The translations under genes and the position numbers were made by a program. 64,000 nucleotides of DNA, taken from positions 130,097 to 194,096 of the forward strand of contig JADJYK010000025.1 of the NCBI GenBank assembly GCA_016719815.1, in the 5' to 3' direction. The stretch comes from Chitinophagaceae bacterium. GTDB taxonomy: Bacteria; Bacteroidota; Bacteroidia; Chitinophagales; Chitinophagaceae. Under the pieces are notes generated by a model. That model was not told the origin of the DNA and did not search any database. It worked only from the letters and a program-made list of their open reading frames with translations. This document shows, one piece after another, positions 8,268 to 18,767 of the stretch; position 1 is the stretch's first letter; each line of letters begins with the position of its first letter.

Positions 8268-9773
8268 ATGAGAAATAGATTTTTTTTTATTTTCTTTTTA
8301 ACAATGCAAATTGCAGTTATTGCACAGGTAAAACCGCCCGGAGTGTATGTACAGGAAATTTCCACCCTGCCCCCATCAGTAACAGAAGTACAAACAGCAA
8401 TACCGGTTTTTATTGGATATACCGCCAAAGCAGATACCAGACTACCCGGTGATTTATTGTTTGTTGCTAAAAAAATCAACTCCTTTTCTGATTTTGAAAA
8501 GTATTACGGCACCGGCAATGCTCTTTCTGTTTCAAAAGTTGTGATAGATAATGCCGCCAAAGTAATGAGTGCAGAAGTGACAAGGGGCCAATACCTGTTA
8601 TATTAATCAATGAAATTATTTTTTAATGCCGGTGGCGGAAACTGTTATATCATCAGTACCGGAAATTACAATAGTCCTCTACAGAAAGCAGACCTGCTGA
8701 AGGGATTGGATATTGCAAGCAAACAGGACGAAATAACGCTGTTGGTTTTTCCGGACGCTGTAAACCTCCCCGGTAACGACTTATATGCCGTACAGCAAAA
8801 AGCGTTGAAGCAGGCTGGAGATATGACAGATCGATTTTGCATTCTTGATCTAAAATTCGCAGGTAATCCATCGCTGCATCAAACAGTTGTTAACGAGTTC
8901 CGGAGTAATATTGGATTAAATAATCTGAAATATGGAGCAGCCTATACGCCACATGTGAAGACAACCGTTACTAATCAATTTACTTACCGCCATTGGAAAG
9001 ATTTTCTCTGGAAGATTAATACTAAAATTAATCTCAGTCAGCTTACAGCGGACCCGATAGTGCTGCAAAAACTGGCAGCACTGGAAGCTGCCATCACCTC
9101 AAATGATGGCACTGAGCAACAAAAAGAAAATGAATTGCTCTCCCTGTTTCCGGCTATGAAAGCAATAACAGACAAACTCGGGCAGGCAACATTAGTGTTA
9201 CCGCCTTCAGCAGCAATAGCGGGGGTGTATTGTTCGGTTGACAGAAGCCGTGGCGTATGGAAGGCTCCGGCAAATGTCAATATAAATTCAATTAGCGGAG
9301 TTGCCTATTCAATTAATGATACGGAGCAAGAATCGCTGAATATAGACGTTACCGCAGGCAAATCGGTTAATACCATCCGTACTTTTATCGGAAAAGGAAT
9401 ATTGGTCTGGGGAGCAAGAACTTTGGCTGGAAATGATAATGAATGGCGTTATATTTCTGTTCGCCGCTTTTTTACTACGGTGGAAGAGTCGGTTAAGAAA
9501 GCCTGCCAGGCTTTTGTGTTTGAACCAAACGATGCCAATACCTGGAAAAGAATAAAAGGAATGATTGAAAACTACCTGACACTTAAATGGAAAGAAGGGG
9601 CATTGATGGGAGCAACTCCCTATGCGGCCTTTTTTGCACAAATTGGTTTGGGACAAACAATGACTGCACAGGATATTCTGGAAGGAAAATTAATTGTGGA
9701 AATTGGAATGGCAGCAGTAAGACCTGCGGAATTTATTATCCTGAGGTTTTCGATGAAGATGCAGGGAAATTAG
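8268..9773 (+). pseudogene. Phage tail sheath-like protein with signal-peptide-like N-terminus, interrupted by an in-frame stop
   Basis: The frame encodes a contractile tail sheath. The N-terminal part has PPGVYVQEISTLPPSVTEVQ and AIPVFIGYTAK. After an in-frame TAA (8604-8606) the same frame resumes with MKLFFNAGGGNCYIISTG and ends with the conserved C-terminus GQTMTAQDILEGKL and AVRPAEFIILRFSMKMQ. With the stop read through it is about 501 residues, normal for the family. Instead of the usual short cytoplasmic N-terminus it begins with FFFIFFLTMQIAVIAQ, which resembles a cleavable signal peptide. No tube, baseplate, spike or ClpV-like gene is nearby. Either the gene is dying or the TAA is a base-call error. 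Confidence 0.8.
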
Positions 9774-9793
9774 AATTCCGGGTTAAGAAGTTT

Positions 9794-11739
9794 TTATCTC
9801 TTTCTCTTCAACACTATCCCTGAACTTTTCTGAAAGTCGGAACTGAACCGAAGGTTATAAACATCTTCTCCATCACGGATAACAAGCAGGCCCGTATTGG
9901 CGGCAGCCTGCCCAGGCTTTCGGCAAACATCACCAGCGTAAACTCATCTGTTCCGGCGGGCACCTGTATTGTTTTTTTAATGGCCGAAGATTTTAATCCC
10001 TGGTGGGCCATAATTATTTGCCCGTTCATGTAAACACTTACGGTATCTCCATCAATTTCGCCATTGTCATAGAGAATAATTTCAAGACTATCGGATGCAA
10101 ACAATACTGCTTGGCTGAATTCGGATTTGCGGCCGCCAATATCAACAGCTTTGGGTTTAATGTCGGCTGCTGTAAGATTTACTTTCGGCTTTTCTATTGT
10201 GTTGTGGGTAATGCTTGAGCGGCTCAGTTCCTGCTGTGTTACTGGTTTTTTATTCTGTGCTTCCCCTGGTACTTCTGGTGTGGCCGAAGCGCCGGCAATA
10301 TACTCCGGTTTACCAGCAGGCATAACTACAGGATTTGTTCCATTGATTTTTGCATTATTGCTGATGGGTGTTTTTGTAGCTGCAATTGGCGTTGCCATTT
10401 TTTCTTCTGCCGGTGCATAAGAATTGCTAATATTATTTTTTTGTTTGGGATTGTCTTTTACAATTGCTTCCTTCTTTTCTTCAGATGGAGTTGCTGTGTT
10501 TGTTTTTTTACCCGGTGGTGCTACAGTTGTCTTTTCTTGTGTTTGTGATGTGGCTAGTGCTTTTTCCTGCGGGTTTGTTATTTGCATCTGAACATCTTTT
10601 GCTACAACCGCAGCTTTCTTTTCCTGCTTTGATTCTGTTGGGGCTGGAGATGTTGTTGCCACGTCAACTTCTGTAATTATCTTTTCTTGTGTTTGTAATG
10701 CTGCTACAGTTTGTTCCTGTGGATTTGTTATTTGCAGTTGAGCATCCTTTGTCACAACTGCCTTTTTCTTTTCCTGCTTTAGTTCTGTTGAGGTTACTGG
10801 TTTTGCAACCGTAATGAGTTTTTCCTGTTTTTGTTCTGCATTAACTAAAATCGACTCCAGAACTATTGTTTTTGATGCCGGTTTGATTTTTACAAGTTCC
10901 TCGGATTTTTGTTTTGCCTGTTCTTCGGTATTTGTATTAACCGCAACAGGGTTTTCCGCCTGCACATCCGGTGTTTCAAATTCTGGTTCACCAGATATTT
11001 CTTTTTGAAGAATTGCAACAGCAGGTAATGCAGGCTTACCCGTTTCTGTTTGTGTTGCTGCTTTACCTGCATCCACTCTTTGTATGCCTGGTTTGACAGA
11101 AACAACTGCAATAGCACCGGAGGTAAAGACGTCTTTGCTGACAGACAAAGAAGAGAAAATTCTTTCGGGCTTTGCGATTTTTACCACCACTTCATTGTCC
11201 TGTTTTCGTTCGGCGTAAAAAGCCACATCGTTTGCCAGGTTCAGCTCTTCAAGGTGCGGAAATATTTTGGAGGCGGTTAAATCTTTTTCTTCGCCAAGGT
11301 TCACTTTTCCAGTTACAGAGTAGAATTTTTTCGTCTCTTTTGTTTTCCAGGTTCCGTCAAGATACCATGTGCTGTCTGTCTGGTTGCGGCGGAAAGTGCT
11401 TACAACTTTTACATTTTTATCCAGCTTGCCCTGAAAATTGTAAGCAATGATTTTTTCATCGGTTACTTCGCATACATCACCTTCAATAATACCTTTCACC
11501 CTTTTTACAATGTAATACAGCGTGTCGTTAACAATAAATTCGTTGCGGGTGTAGCCATATACTTTGCCTTTGTATTCAGTAAGCGCAATTTCAAACGACT
11601 GATCTTTGCGGATGGTAGTACTGTCATTACTTACACTGCCGGTCCACAAGCCTGTAAGATACTGGGCATGAAAAAAAAGGGGGAGAAAGAGAAAAATGAA
11701 AACCAGTAAAAAGATTCTATGTTGACTGCTGTTTTTCAA
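9794..11739 (-). CDS. Secreted low-complexity protein with internal repeats, split by one frameshift near its C-terminus
   Basis: A signal peptide (FLLVFIFLFLPLFFHAQ) is followed by a ~170-residue domain (YLTGLWTGSVSNDS) of a kind often seen in Bacteroidota exported proteins. Next comes a long Lys/Glu/Gln/Thr-rich region with two ~55-residue repeats (ITNPQEQTVAALQTQEK and ITNPQEKALATSQTQEK, about residues 318-400). A C-terminal beta domain starts near GGRKSEFSQAVLFASDSLEI. As read, the frame ends at 9814 with a nonsense tail. Adding one G at 9911-9913 restores NTGLLVIRDGEDVYNLRF and a stop at 9794-9796. The start overlaps the restored mnmH end by 23 bp. The function is unknown. Confidence 0.65.
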
Positions 11740-12824
11740 GGATGAGTAATTTGGTGTTTTCAGGATTTACGGATTCACATTGTACTGTATGTAATAACGA
11801 ATTTAAGCCCTCCCGATTGTGCAGGCCCTGAAATAAAATTTGTCGTAATATTTCAATAAAATGCGGAAGCTTTCGAGGGTTTTCCCTCTTCAAGCAGTTG
11901 AACTGCGGTCTTGGCGTTTTGTCCGCCCAGCTTTTCCTTAATTCTGCCAATGGCATCAATCAATGATTGCCGGTCAAGCTTACCATATTCTTCAGTAATA
12001 TGCTTAAGCCGTTCTTCAAAAGGAATATCAAGGAAATACAGTGGCGACTGCCGCATATTTCTCCATAGATCATTGGGAATATTTACCAGGCCGATGCGCT
12101 GAGATTCATCTTCAAGCCAAATGTCTGAAGCCCGGGGCCCGAAGCCAGATTGAATTGTTCCAACTTCTGATGTCTGACTTCTGAGTTCATGCAGCTTTTG
12201 CACCAGGATGTTTTCAAACATCTCCTGTGCGGGTTGCTTCGGCATACCAATGCTGCCAAAAGCAGAACCTTTGTGGCAGGCAATCCCTTCGAGATCAATA
12301 ACAGTTTCTCCCTGTTCTTTCAGGGCATTCAGCAGCTCTGTTTTTCCGGAACCGGTGTAACCGCCCAGTATGTTAAACCGAAAAGGAAGTTTGAATGTAT
12401 CTAAAATATAATTACGGAATTTTTTATACCCGCCGATAAGCGTATAAACCTTGAAGCCATACATATCAAGAAGCCAGGAAACTGCGCTGCTGCGCATGCC
12501 GCCCCTCCAGCAGTGAACGAGGATTGTTTTTGAGTGGTGAGCCGTGAGAGGTGAGCCGTGAGAGTTTACTATTGATTCAACCGTTTCCACCATTGTCCGC
12601 ATTTTAGGGCCGAAATAATCAAGGCCAATTTTTATAGCCGCTTCCCTGCTTTTTTGCTTGTAGCTGGTGCCGATCACTTTTCTTTCTTCATCAGAAAACA
12701 GGGGCAACGAATAAGCGCCGGGAATGTGTGCATGGTTGTACTCACCCGGACTACGGACATCAAAAACGGGATGATGATTTGCCAATTCTAAGAATTCTTC
12801 GATATGTATTTTTTGCATAGCCAT
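11717..12824 (-). CDS. mnmH: tRNA 2-selenouridine synthase, split by two frameshifts near the C-terminus
   Basis: MnmH uses selenophosphate to replace sulfur in 2-thiouridine at the tRNA wobble position. A rhodanese domain (PVFDVRSPGEYNHAHIPGA) carries the catalytic cysteine in LVHCWRGGMRS (about residue 105). A P-loop GGYTGSGKTE lies near 163-172. The frame stops at 11853, but one added base at 11876-11887 gives SFRILLKYYDKFYFR. One more at 11826-11828 gives GLHNREGLNSLL and a stop at 11717, for 369 residues. Both sites are short homopolymers, so sequencing error is likely. Residues ~87-98 are encoded by a 7-bp-register repeat. It works with selD, 3.6 kb away on the same strand. Confidence 0.9.
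12537..12564. repeat. Heptameric short tandem repeat inside mnmH
   Basis: Two perfect 14-bp copies of GTGAGCCGTGAGAG lie back to back, each made of two 7-bp units. They encode the loop around SHGSPLTAHHS, just before the rhodanese active site, where family members vary in length. The register and sequence type match the selD repeat. Confidence 0.65.
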
Positions 12825-12907
12825 AGCTTATCCCAGAAAAAACGGGAAATGGTACGAATTTACACTAAAAGGCGGGTTAATAACAGAAGATAAAAGAGTA
12901 TTATCCT

Positions 12908-13612
12908 TTAGAGAGAGTATTTGGCTATAACCCCTGCGCTGAGATATTTCCGACTAACTGAGATATATTTTCTGTTGATGCTGTAGTCGGTAACAACAGG
13001 ATTATAAGAAAAAAACGGTTCAATATATATATCCTTATAAATGTCAAATTTTTTGCTAACCCTAAACAGTAGCCCCAACAACACGGAATTATCGAACTTG
13101 TAAAATGGCAGGGGTCCATTTGCCATAATTTCTAATTGTGGGCTGTCATATATGAAGGTTGGTGGACTATTTGGATTAACTTGTACTGGAATTACTGGAG
13201 CTGATGTAATACTGTGGGTAACTATCTCTTTTTCTTTTTCCTTCCAGTTCAGAAAGAAATCAACTGTTGTCCCGGCTGATATGTCTAAAATTTTTGTATG
13301 CCTCTTATAAAAAAGCGGAATAGATAAGAAACTTTGTTTTACAGAATAAGTGACAGTATAACGGTCATTCATCCAGTTGGTTGGGAAAAAATAATACTTA
13401 AGCCCGGTATCAACACAACTCCTGTAAAGTATTCCTGTCTCAAGACTGTTTTTCTTTGAGATATACTTTTCAAATGAAATACCAAATGCCGGGGACAAAA
13501 AAGTTTGTGCGGTCTTATTTAAGGAAGCCGAAAGCCCCCAATGGGTTTGTGAAAAAGTGCTTTTAATGGTTAAAAAAAAACACAGGCAAGATAAAAAGGA
13601 TTTAGGTTTCAT
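12908..13612 (-). CDS. Outer-membrane beta-barrel-like hypothetical protein
   Basis: The 234-residue protein has a signal peptide (FLSCLCFFLTIKSTFSQ). The mature part is built of alternating hydrophobic strands, such as FGISFEKYISKKNSLETGIL and ILDISAGTTVDFFLNW, and it ends ISVSRKYLSAGVIAKYSL, compatible with a PorT-like eight-stranded barrel. No specific family motif is visible. It is flanked by mnmH and rho on the same strand. Confidence 0.55.
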   Translation of the reverse strand: MKPKSFLSCLCFFLTIKSTFSQTHWGLSASLNKTAQTFLSPAFGISFEKYISKKNSLETGILYRSCVDTGLKYYFFPTNWMNDRYTVTYSVKQSFLSIPLFYKRHTKILDISAGTTVDFFLNWKEKEKEIVTHSITSAPVIPVQVNPNSPPTFIYDSPQLEIMANGPLPFYKFDNSVLLGLLFRVSKKFDIYKDIYIEPFFSYNPVVTDYSINRKYISVSRKYLSAGVIAKYSL

Positions 13613-13685
13613 TTAAGTTACAATTAATACTATCAGTATAATAAGGCAAGTGCAAGCTATCAAAAAAGTATTACAGAAAGCCCAC

Positions 13686-13720
13686 AAAAAAAAGAGCTCA
13701 CAGGTTTGCGAACTCTTTTA
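13686..13720 (-). terminator. Terminator of rho
   Basis: The minus strand reads AAAGAGTTCGCA-AACC-TGTGAGCTCTTT followed by a further T-run (eight T in total). The stem is 12 bp with wobble and mismatch positions. It lies ~40 bp after the rho stop codon. Confidence 0.7.
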
Positions 13721-13758
13721 TCTGAAAAATCTTTATAATCAAAAAAGTCCAGGTTCTC

Positions 13759-15399
13759 TTATCCATTCATACTTGCCAGGAACTCTTCATTGCTCTTGGT
13801 TCCCTTCATACGGTTTTGCAGTTCCCGCATCGCTTCTTCTGGATTCATGTCGGTAAGATAAACACGGAGCAGGTTCATACGCTGCAGTACATCTTTTTCC
13901 AGCAGCAAATCATCACGGCGGGTTGATGATGCCACAATATCAATAGCAGGGTAGATGCGTTTATTAGACAGCTTGCGTTCCAGCTGCAGTTCCATGTTAC
14001 CGGTTCCTTTAAATTCCTCAAAGATTACCTCGTCCATCTTACTTCCGGTATCAACCAGGGCAGTGGCAATGATGGTGAGTGAACCGCCGCCTTCAATTTT
14101 ACGGGCAGCACCAAAGAATTGCTTGGGCTTTTGCATGGCATTAGCTTCCACACCACCTGATAATACTTTACCAGATGCAGGAGCCACTGTGTTGTGTGCC
14201 CTTGCCAGACGGGTGATAGAGTCGAGCAGTATCACCACATCATGACCACATTCAACAAGCCGTTTTGCTTTTTGCAAAGCTATTGTTGACACTTTCACAT
14301 GTTTTTCAGCTGGCTCATCAAAGGTGGATGCAATTACTTCTCCTTTTATGCTCCGCTCCATATCGGTTACCTCTTCCGGTCTCTCATCAACCAGTACCAC
14401 CATCAGGTAACACTCCGGGTGATTGGCTGCAACGGCGTTGGCAACCGCTTTCAGCAACATAGTTTTACCTGTTTTGGGCTGCGCCACAATCAGTCCCCGT
14501 TGTCCTTTTCCTATCGGCGTGAAGAGGTCCATAATGCGGGTTGAATAATCGGACGGAGTGGTGAACAGGTTCAGCTTTTCGTAAGGGAACAGCGGAGTGA
14601 GATAATCAAAAGGTACACGGTCTCTTACTTCATCAGGACGCTTACCATTGATAGAATCAACCTTCAGTAGCGCAAAATACTTTTCACCTTCCTTCGGCGG
14701 GCGAACAGCACCATATACGGTATCTCCTGTTTTTAAGCCAAACAATTTAATTTGTGATGGGGAGACATATACATCATCGGGTGAAGAAAGATAGTTATAG
14801 TCTGATGAGCGGAGGAAACCATAGCCGTCAGGCATCATTTCCAGCACCCCTTCTCCCAATATAACGCCATCGAACTCTACGTTGAACGCCTGTTCCCGGC
14901 GCTGTGGATATGGCCTGTTCTGTCCACCACCATTTTGTTGTGGTTCGGTAACAGTTTCAGCAGTTTCCGCCGGAGGATCAGCCAGTAATTGTAATATTTG
15001 CTCTGACACCTCGGGAATAGCTACAGGCTCTTCTTTAATATTTTCTTCCTCAGTTTTTTCTTCGTGTTTCTTACGGGGTTTTTTCGCCGGGATTTCTTTA
15101 GCAGCCACTTCTTTTTTAGGAGCAGGAAGATGTTTTTTCACCGGCTTTTCTTTTTCCTCGTCGTTACTTTCCACTACGGCCTCTTCGCTACCGGTTGCGG
15201 TTGTGGTTTTCACAATTCGTTTACGCTTTCCATCAGTGGATGGCTTTGCGCCTTTGGCCCCTGCAATAGCCTGGCTGTCAAGTATTTTATAGACCAGGTC
15301 TTGTTTACTTAATTTTTTTGCGTTGGGGATTTTCAACTGCTCGGCTATATCCAGCAGTTCAGGAACGAGCATGTCGTTCAGTTGGAGAATGTCGTACAT
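13759..15399 (-). CDS. rho: Transcription termination factor Rho
   Basis: Rho is the hexameric RNA helicase that ends transcription. The 546-residue protein starts with a SAP-like Rho N-terminal domain ([20 protein letters not shown]). A long Lys/Glu/Pro-rich insert (about residues 50-165) follows, as is usual in Bacteroidota. The RNA-binding domain shows [15 protein letters not shown]. The ATPase core has the Walker A segment [16 protein letters not shown] and Walker [18 protein letters not shown]. The C-terminus contains [19 protein letters not shown]. No frame damage is seen. Confidence 0.97.
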   Translation of the reverse strand: MYDILQLNDMLVPELLDIAEQLKIPNAKKLSKQDLVYKILDSQAIAGAKGAKPSTDGKRKRIVKTTTATGSEEAVVESNDEEKEKPVKKHLPAPKKEVAAKEIPAKKPRKKHEEKTEEENIKEEPVAIPEVSEQILQLLADPPAETAETVTEPQQNGGGQNRPYPQRREQAFNVEFDGVILGEGVLEMMPDGYGFLRSSDYNYLSSPDDVYVSPSQIKLFGLKTGDTVYGAVRPPKEGEKYFALLKVDSINGKRPDEVRDRVPFDYLTPLFPYEKLNLFTTPSDYSTRIMDLFTPIGKGQRGLIVAQPKTGKTMLLKAVANAVAANHPECYLMVVLVDERPEEVTDMERSIKGEVIASTFDEPAEKHVKVSTIALQKAKRLVECGHDVVILLDSITRLARAHNTVAPASGKVLSGGVEANAMQKPKQFFGAARKIEGGGSLTIIATALVDTGSKMDEVIFEEFKGTGNMELQLERKLSNKRIYPAIDIVASSTRRDDLLLEKDVLQRMNLLRVYLTDMNPEEAMRELQNRMKGTKSNEEFLASMNG

Positions 15400-15677
15400 A
15401 CAAAAATCTTGAGGTTAATCACAACTCGGTGTCGCCAATCTTGAGATAAGAAAATTTTGAATTTATATTGAATAAAAACAGGCTGGTAAATGAGTGGCAA
15501 GTTGCCCGAAGACGTACTTATCGGCCGTTTTTCTAATGCAATGTTAAGGTAAAAGCGGGAAAATCAAAAATTTTGCGGGTTTTTCAATAATTGGCAGATT
15601 TTAAAGAACTGTCATTAAGACGGATTACCTACCAGGGCCAGATGGTACCCTTCATCGGCAAGTTCACTTTTGAAGCT

Positions 15678-15685
15678 TACCTTTG
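15678..15685 (+). promoter_or_regulatory. Candidate -7 element of asnS
   Basis: TACCTTTG followed by CACC, 19 bp before the asnS ATG. The same TACYTTTGCACC 12-mer is found before mnmG, psuK and the M28 peptidase gene. Confidence 0.55.
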
Positions 15686-15704
15686 CACCTCTCAAAAACA
15701 GACT

Positions 15705-17159
15705 ATGTTTAATAAAAGAATCAAAATAAAAGAGTTGCTGGCGCAGGAGCCGCAAAACCAGCAGGTAACGGTTATGGGCTGGGTTCGTACGTTTCGCAAC
15801 AACCAGTTTATAGCCCTTAACGATGGCAGCACCAACAATAACCTGCAGGTGGTGGTGGAGTTAGGAAAATTCCCTGAAGAAACGCTGAAGCGCATTACCA
15901 CTTCAGCTTCGCTGAAAGTTACCGGAACAGTTGTTCCTTCACTTGGTAAGGGCCAGAAAATGGACTTAATGGCCGCTACAATCGAAATACTTGGCGACAG
16001 TGATGCTGAAAAATATCCGCTGCAGCCTAAAAAGCACAGTCTTGAGTTTTTAAGAGAGAAAGCACACCTGCGTTTCCGCACCAATACATTTGGTTCGGTG
16101 TTTCGTGTACGCCACTCGCTGGCATTTGCTATACATAAGTTCTTTAACGAAAAGGGGTTTCTGTACATGCACACACCCATCATTACCGCCAGCGATGCGG
16201 AAGGTGCCGGCGAAATGTTCCGGGTAACCACATTACCCATTGATGGCACAGCACCGAAAAATGTTGATGGTTCAATAAATTTTAAAGAAGACTTTTTTGG
16301 CCGCAGTACCAACCTAACTGTAAGTGGTCAACTGGAAGGCGAATTGGGCGCAACAGCCTTCGGCGATATTTATACATTTGGCCCCACTTTCCGGGCAGAA
16401 AACAGTAACACAGCAAGGCACCTGGCTGAGTTCTGGATGATTGAGCCCGAGATGGCCTTTTACGACCTGGAAGACAATATGAACCTTGCGGAAGAATTCA
16501 TCAAATACATTATCAGTTATGCGATAGAAAACAACCGGGAAGACCTTGAATTTCTGGCGCAGCGTCTTGCTGACGAAGAAAGACAATTACCACAGGATAA
16601 GCGCAGTGAAATGGGACTGATGGAGAAGCTGGAATTTGTGCTGAACAACGGCTTTGAACGCCTTACTTATACGGATGCGATTGAGATACTGAAAGAAAGC
16701 AATCATAATAAAAAGAAGAAATTTCAATATCCCGTTACCGGCTGGGGAATGGATTTGCAAAGCGAACATGAACGCTACCTTGTAGAAAAGCATTTTAAAA
16801 AACCGGTGATTCTTTATAATTATCCCGCCGCCATTAAAGCATTCTATATGCGCCAGAACGATGGATGTGAAGCAGGAAAACAAACAGTGGCCGCAATGGA
16901 TATTTTGGCGCCGGGTATTGGCGAAATAGTGGGGGGCTCACAAAGAGAGGAAAGAATCGGCAGGCTTGAAAACAGGATGAAAGAAATGCATATACCAACT
17001 GAAGAAATGTGGTGGTACCTGGATACAAGAAGATTTGGTACTGTGCCGCATGCAGGCTTTGGATTAGGCTTTGAAAGAATGGTGCAGTTTGTTACGGGCA
17101 TGACCAATATCCGTGATGTAATTGCCTTTCCGAGAACGCCGGGCAGTGCGGAGTTTTAG
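15705..17159 (+). CDS. asnS: Asparaginyl-tRNA synthetase
   Basis: A class IIb aminoacyl-tRNA synthetase of 484 residues that charges tRNA-Asn. An OB-fold anticodon-binding domain ([20 protein letters not shown]) is followed by the catalytic core, with motif 2 around [20 protein letters not shown] and motif 3 [15 protein letters not shown]. The ATG at 15705 is chosen because the family N-terminus is [11 protein letters not shown]; an upstream in-frame TTG at 15591 would add unrelated residues and overlap the promoter. Confidence 0.97.
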   Translation: MFNKRIKIKELLAQEPQNQQVTVMGWVRTFRNNQFIALNDGSTNNNLQVVVELGKFPEETLKRITTSASLKVTGTVVPSLGKGQKMDLMAATIEILGDSDAEKYPLQPKKHSLEFLREKAHLRFRTNTFGSVFRVRHSLAFAIHKFFNEKGFLYMHTPIITASDAEGAGEMFRVTTLPIDGTAPKNVDGSINFKEDFFGRSTNLTVSGQLEGELGATAFGDIYTFGPTFRAENSNTARHLAEFWMIEPEMAFYDLEDNMNLAEEFIKYIISYAIENNREDLEFLAQRLADEERQLPQDKRSEMGLMEKLEFVLNNGFERLTYTDAIEILKESNHNKKKKFQYPVTGWGMDLQSEHERYLVEKHFKKPVILYNYPAAIKAFYMRQNDGCEAGKQTVAAMDILAPGIGEIVGGSQREERIGRLENRMKEMHIPTEEMWWYLDTRRFGTVPHAGFGLGFERMVQFVTGMTNIRDVIAFPRTPGSAEF

Positions 17160-17280
17160 TCGCCTCCCTAACCCCTCCGCAGAAAGAACTTTAAGCGTCT
17201 TCACATTTATTACTGCGGAAGCTAACCGAAGCCGTTTTATAAAAAAACTCAGACCACTCATTCGGAGGACAGGGAAGCCG

Positions 17281-18107
17281 CTATTCATGTACACACATCA
17301 CCGGCACATGTGAGTGGAAGACTAATTGTTTGATTGAACTTGGCCTGAACAATCCTTCCAGCAGTTTGTGTTTTTTAGGTATAGTGATGATGAGGTCGAG
17401 GTTGTTGTGTTCGGCAAAGTCGTTAATCCCGTCTTCTATGTCTTTGTTATCTATAAAATGATATTCCGGTTTTATGTCTTCAAGCATGGTGTGCAGCAAA
17501 GCGGATTGTTGCGGCATATCATTAGTGAAATGTTTGTTGTGATAGTCTACATTAAGTACATGCAGTTCGGCCTTAAACTCATTCACAAACGTTTTGATAA
17601 AATGAGTGGGTGTTGTCTCCACTACATTTTTAAAATCGCAGGCGAAGCCGATTTTTGTTATTCCATGGCCATACTCTTTCCCGGGAGGCACACAAATAAC
17701 CGGCCAGGTCAGATGTTTAACAACAGAAACGGTGTTGCTGCCAAAAACGATTTTTTCCAGCCCGGATAAACCTTTTGTTCCCATCACTACGGCAAAAGGA
17801 TTTATTTTTTGACAAACATTTTCCAACTCATCTGCAACATTGCCCAGTTGTGTTTCGGCATATACTTTTATACCTCCCGAAACTATATGTTCGACATCTT
17901 TTTTTACTTCTGCAATTTTTTCTTCTGCATTTTTTTCAAATCATCAACCGACAGCAGTAATACAGGCGTATCGCTTATGCTTACAGGCACCTGATACACA
18001 TGAAAAAGCAGTACACTGGCATTAATTGCCTTGGCCATATCAATAGCGTAATTCATGGCATTAGTGGCAGCGGCGGAAAAATCGGTAGAAATGATAATGG
18101 TTTTCAT
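17281..18107 (-). CDS. Universal stress protein with two UspA domains, split by one frameshift
   Basis: The N-terminus MKTIIISTDFSAAATNAMNY is a typical UspA start. As read the frame stops after ~67 residues. Adding one A to the seven-A run (17930-17936) continues as EKNAEEKIAEVKKDVEHIV and joins ENVCQKINPFAVVMGTKGLS, then the second domain ending SHVPVMCVHE, for 275 residues in total. The G-rich ATP/phosphate motif GTKGLSGLEKIVFGSNTVSV is present in the first domain. Tandem UspA proteins of this size are common in Bacteroidota and respond to stress or starvation, with unclear biochemical roles. Confidence 0.9.
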
Positions 18108-18228
18108 CTTTCTATATTGTATCGTAAAGTTATACTTCTTCGGCAGCCAAAACCAATGATTGTCATCAGTTAAAAGGGGAATTTCTTATGGAATTGAAAC
18201 AGTAAAGAGTCTTAGAATAAAGTTAAGT

Positions 18229-18765
18229 ATGGCACAGATTGACGCTGAGGCTGCCCCTCAAAAATACAGGGCCGGTGTACGAAAAATGATTAAAAACAAC
18301 CTGCGGGTTGACATGACCCCAATGGTTGACCTTGGTTTTTTGCTGATTGCTTTTTTTGTGTTAACAACAGAATTAAGCAAACCAACAGTCATGAATCTGA
18401 ATATGCCCAAAACAGAAGGCACCCCTACACCTGTTGGCGATTCTTATGCGCTTACTGTTTTACTTGGAGCGAAAAGCTATTACTATGAAGGCGATTGGGA
18501 TAAGGCGTTTAGCTCAGGCAAGGTGTTTTCAGTAACAAGTTATGAACTGAGAAAAATAATTGCCCGTAAACAGCAACAGCTGGATGATAAAACAAAATAT
18601 AAATTTGGCCGGAACGGCCTGATGCTGCTGGTAAAGCCTACTGCTGCCGCAAATTATAAAACCATTGTGGATATGCTTGATGAAACTACTATTGCCAATG
18701 TAAAAAGCTATGCGTTAGTCGATGCGACTGATAATGAAAAAGAATGGCTGAGTAAAAATCCATAG
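18229..18765 (+). CDS. exbD: ExbD/TolR-family biopolymer transport protein
   Basis: The 178-residue protein has one N-terminal membrane helix preceded by VDMTPMVDLGFLLIAFFVL, where the Asp in the helix is the proton-path residue of ExbD/TolR. The periplasmic domain follows. With ExbB and TonB it energises outer-membrane transporters, but neither partner gene is next to it here. The ATG at 18229 (MAQIDAEAAPQKYRAG) is preferred to the in-frame non-ATG start 69 bp upstream because the extra residues are unlike the family. Confidence 0.85.
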   Translation: MAQIDAEAAPQKYRAGVRKMIKNNLRVDMTPMVDLGFLLIAFFVLTTELSKPTVMNLNMPKTEGTPTPVGDSYALTVLLGAKSYYYEGDWDKAFSSGKVFSVTSYELRKIIARKQQQLDDKTKYKFGRNGLMLLVKPTAAANYKTIVDMLDETTIANVKSYALVDATDNEKEWLSKNP

Positions 18766-18767
18766 TA

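Noticed and set aside
8268..9773. Prophage or contractile injection system locus
   Set aside because: Only the sheath-like gene is present; neighbours on both sides are chromosomal genes of other functions.
15591..15704. Longer N-terminus for AsnS from a TTG start
   Set aside because: The residues do not match the family, and the stretch contains the TACCTTTG promoter box.
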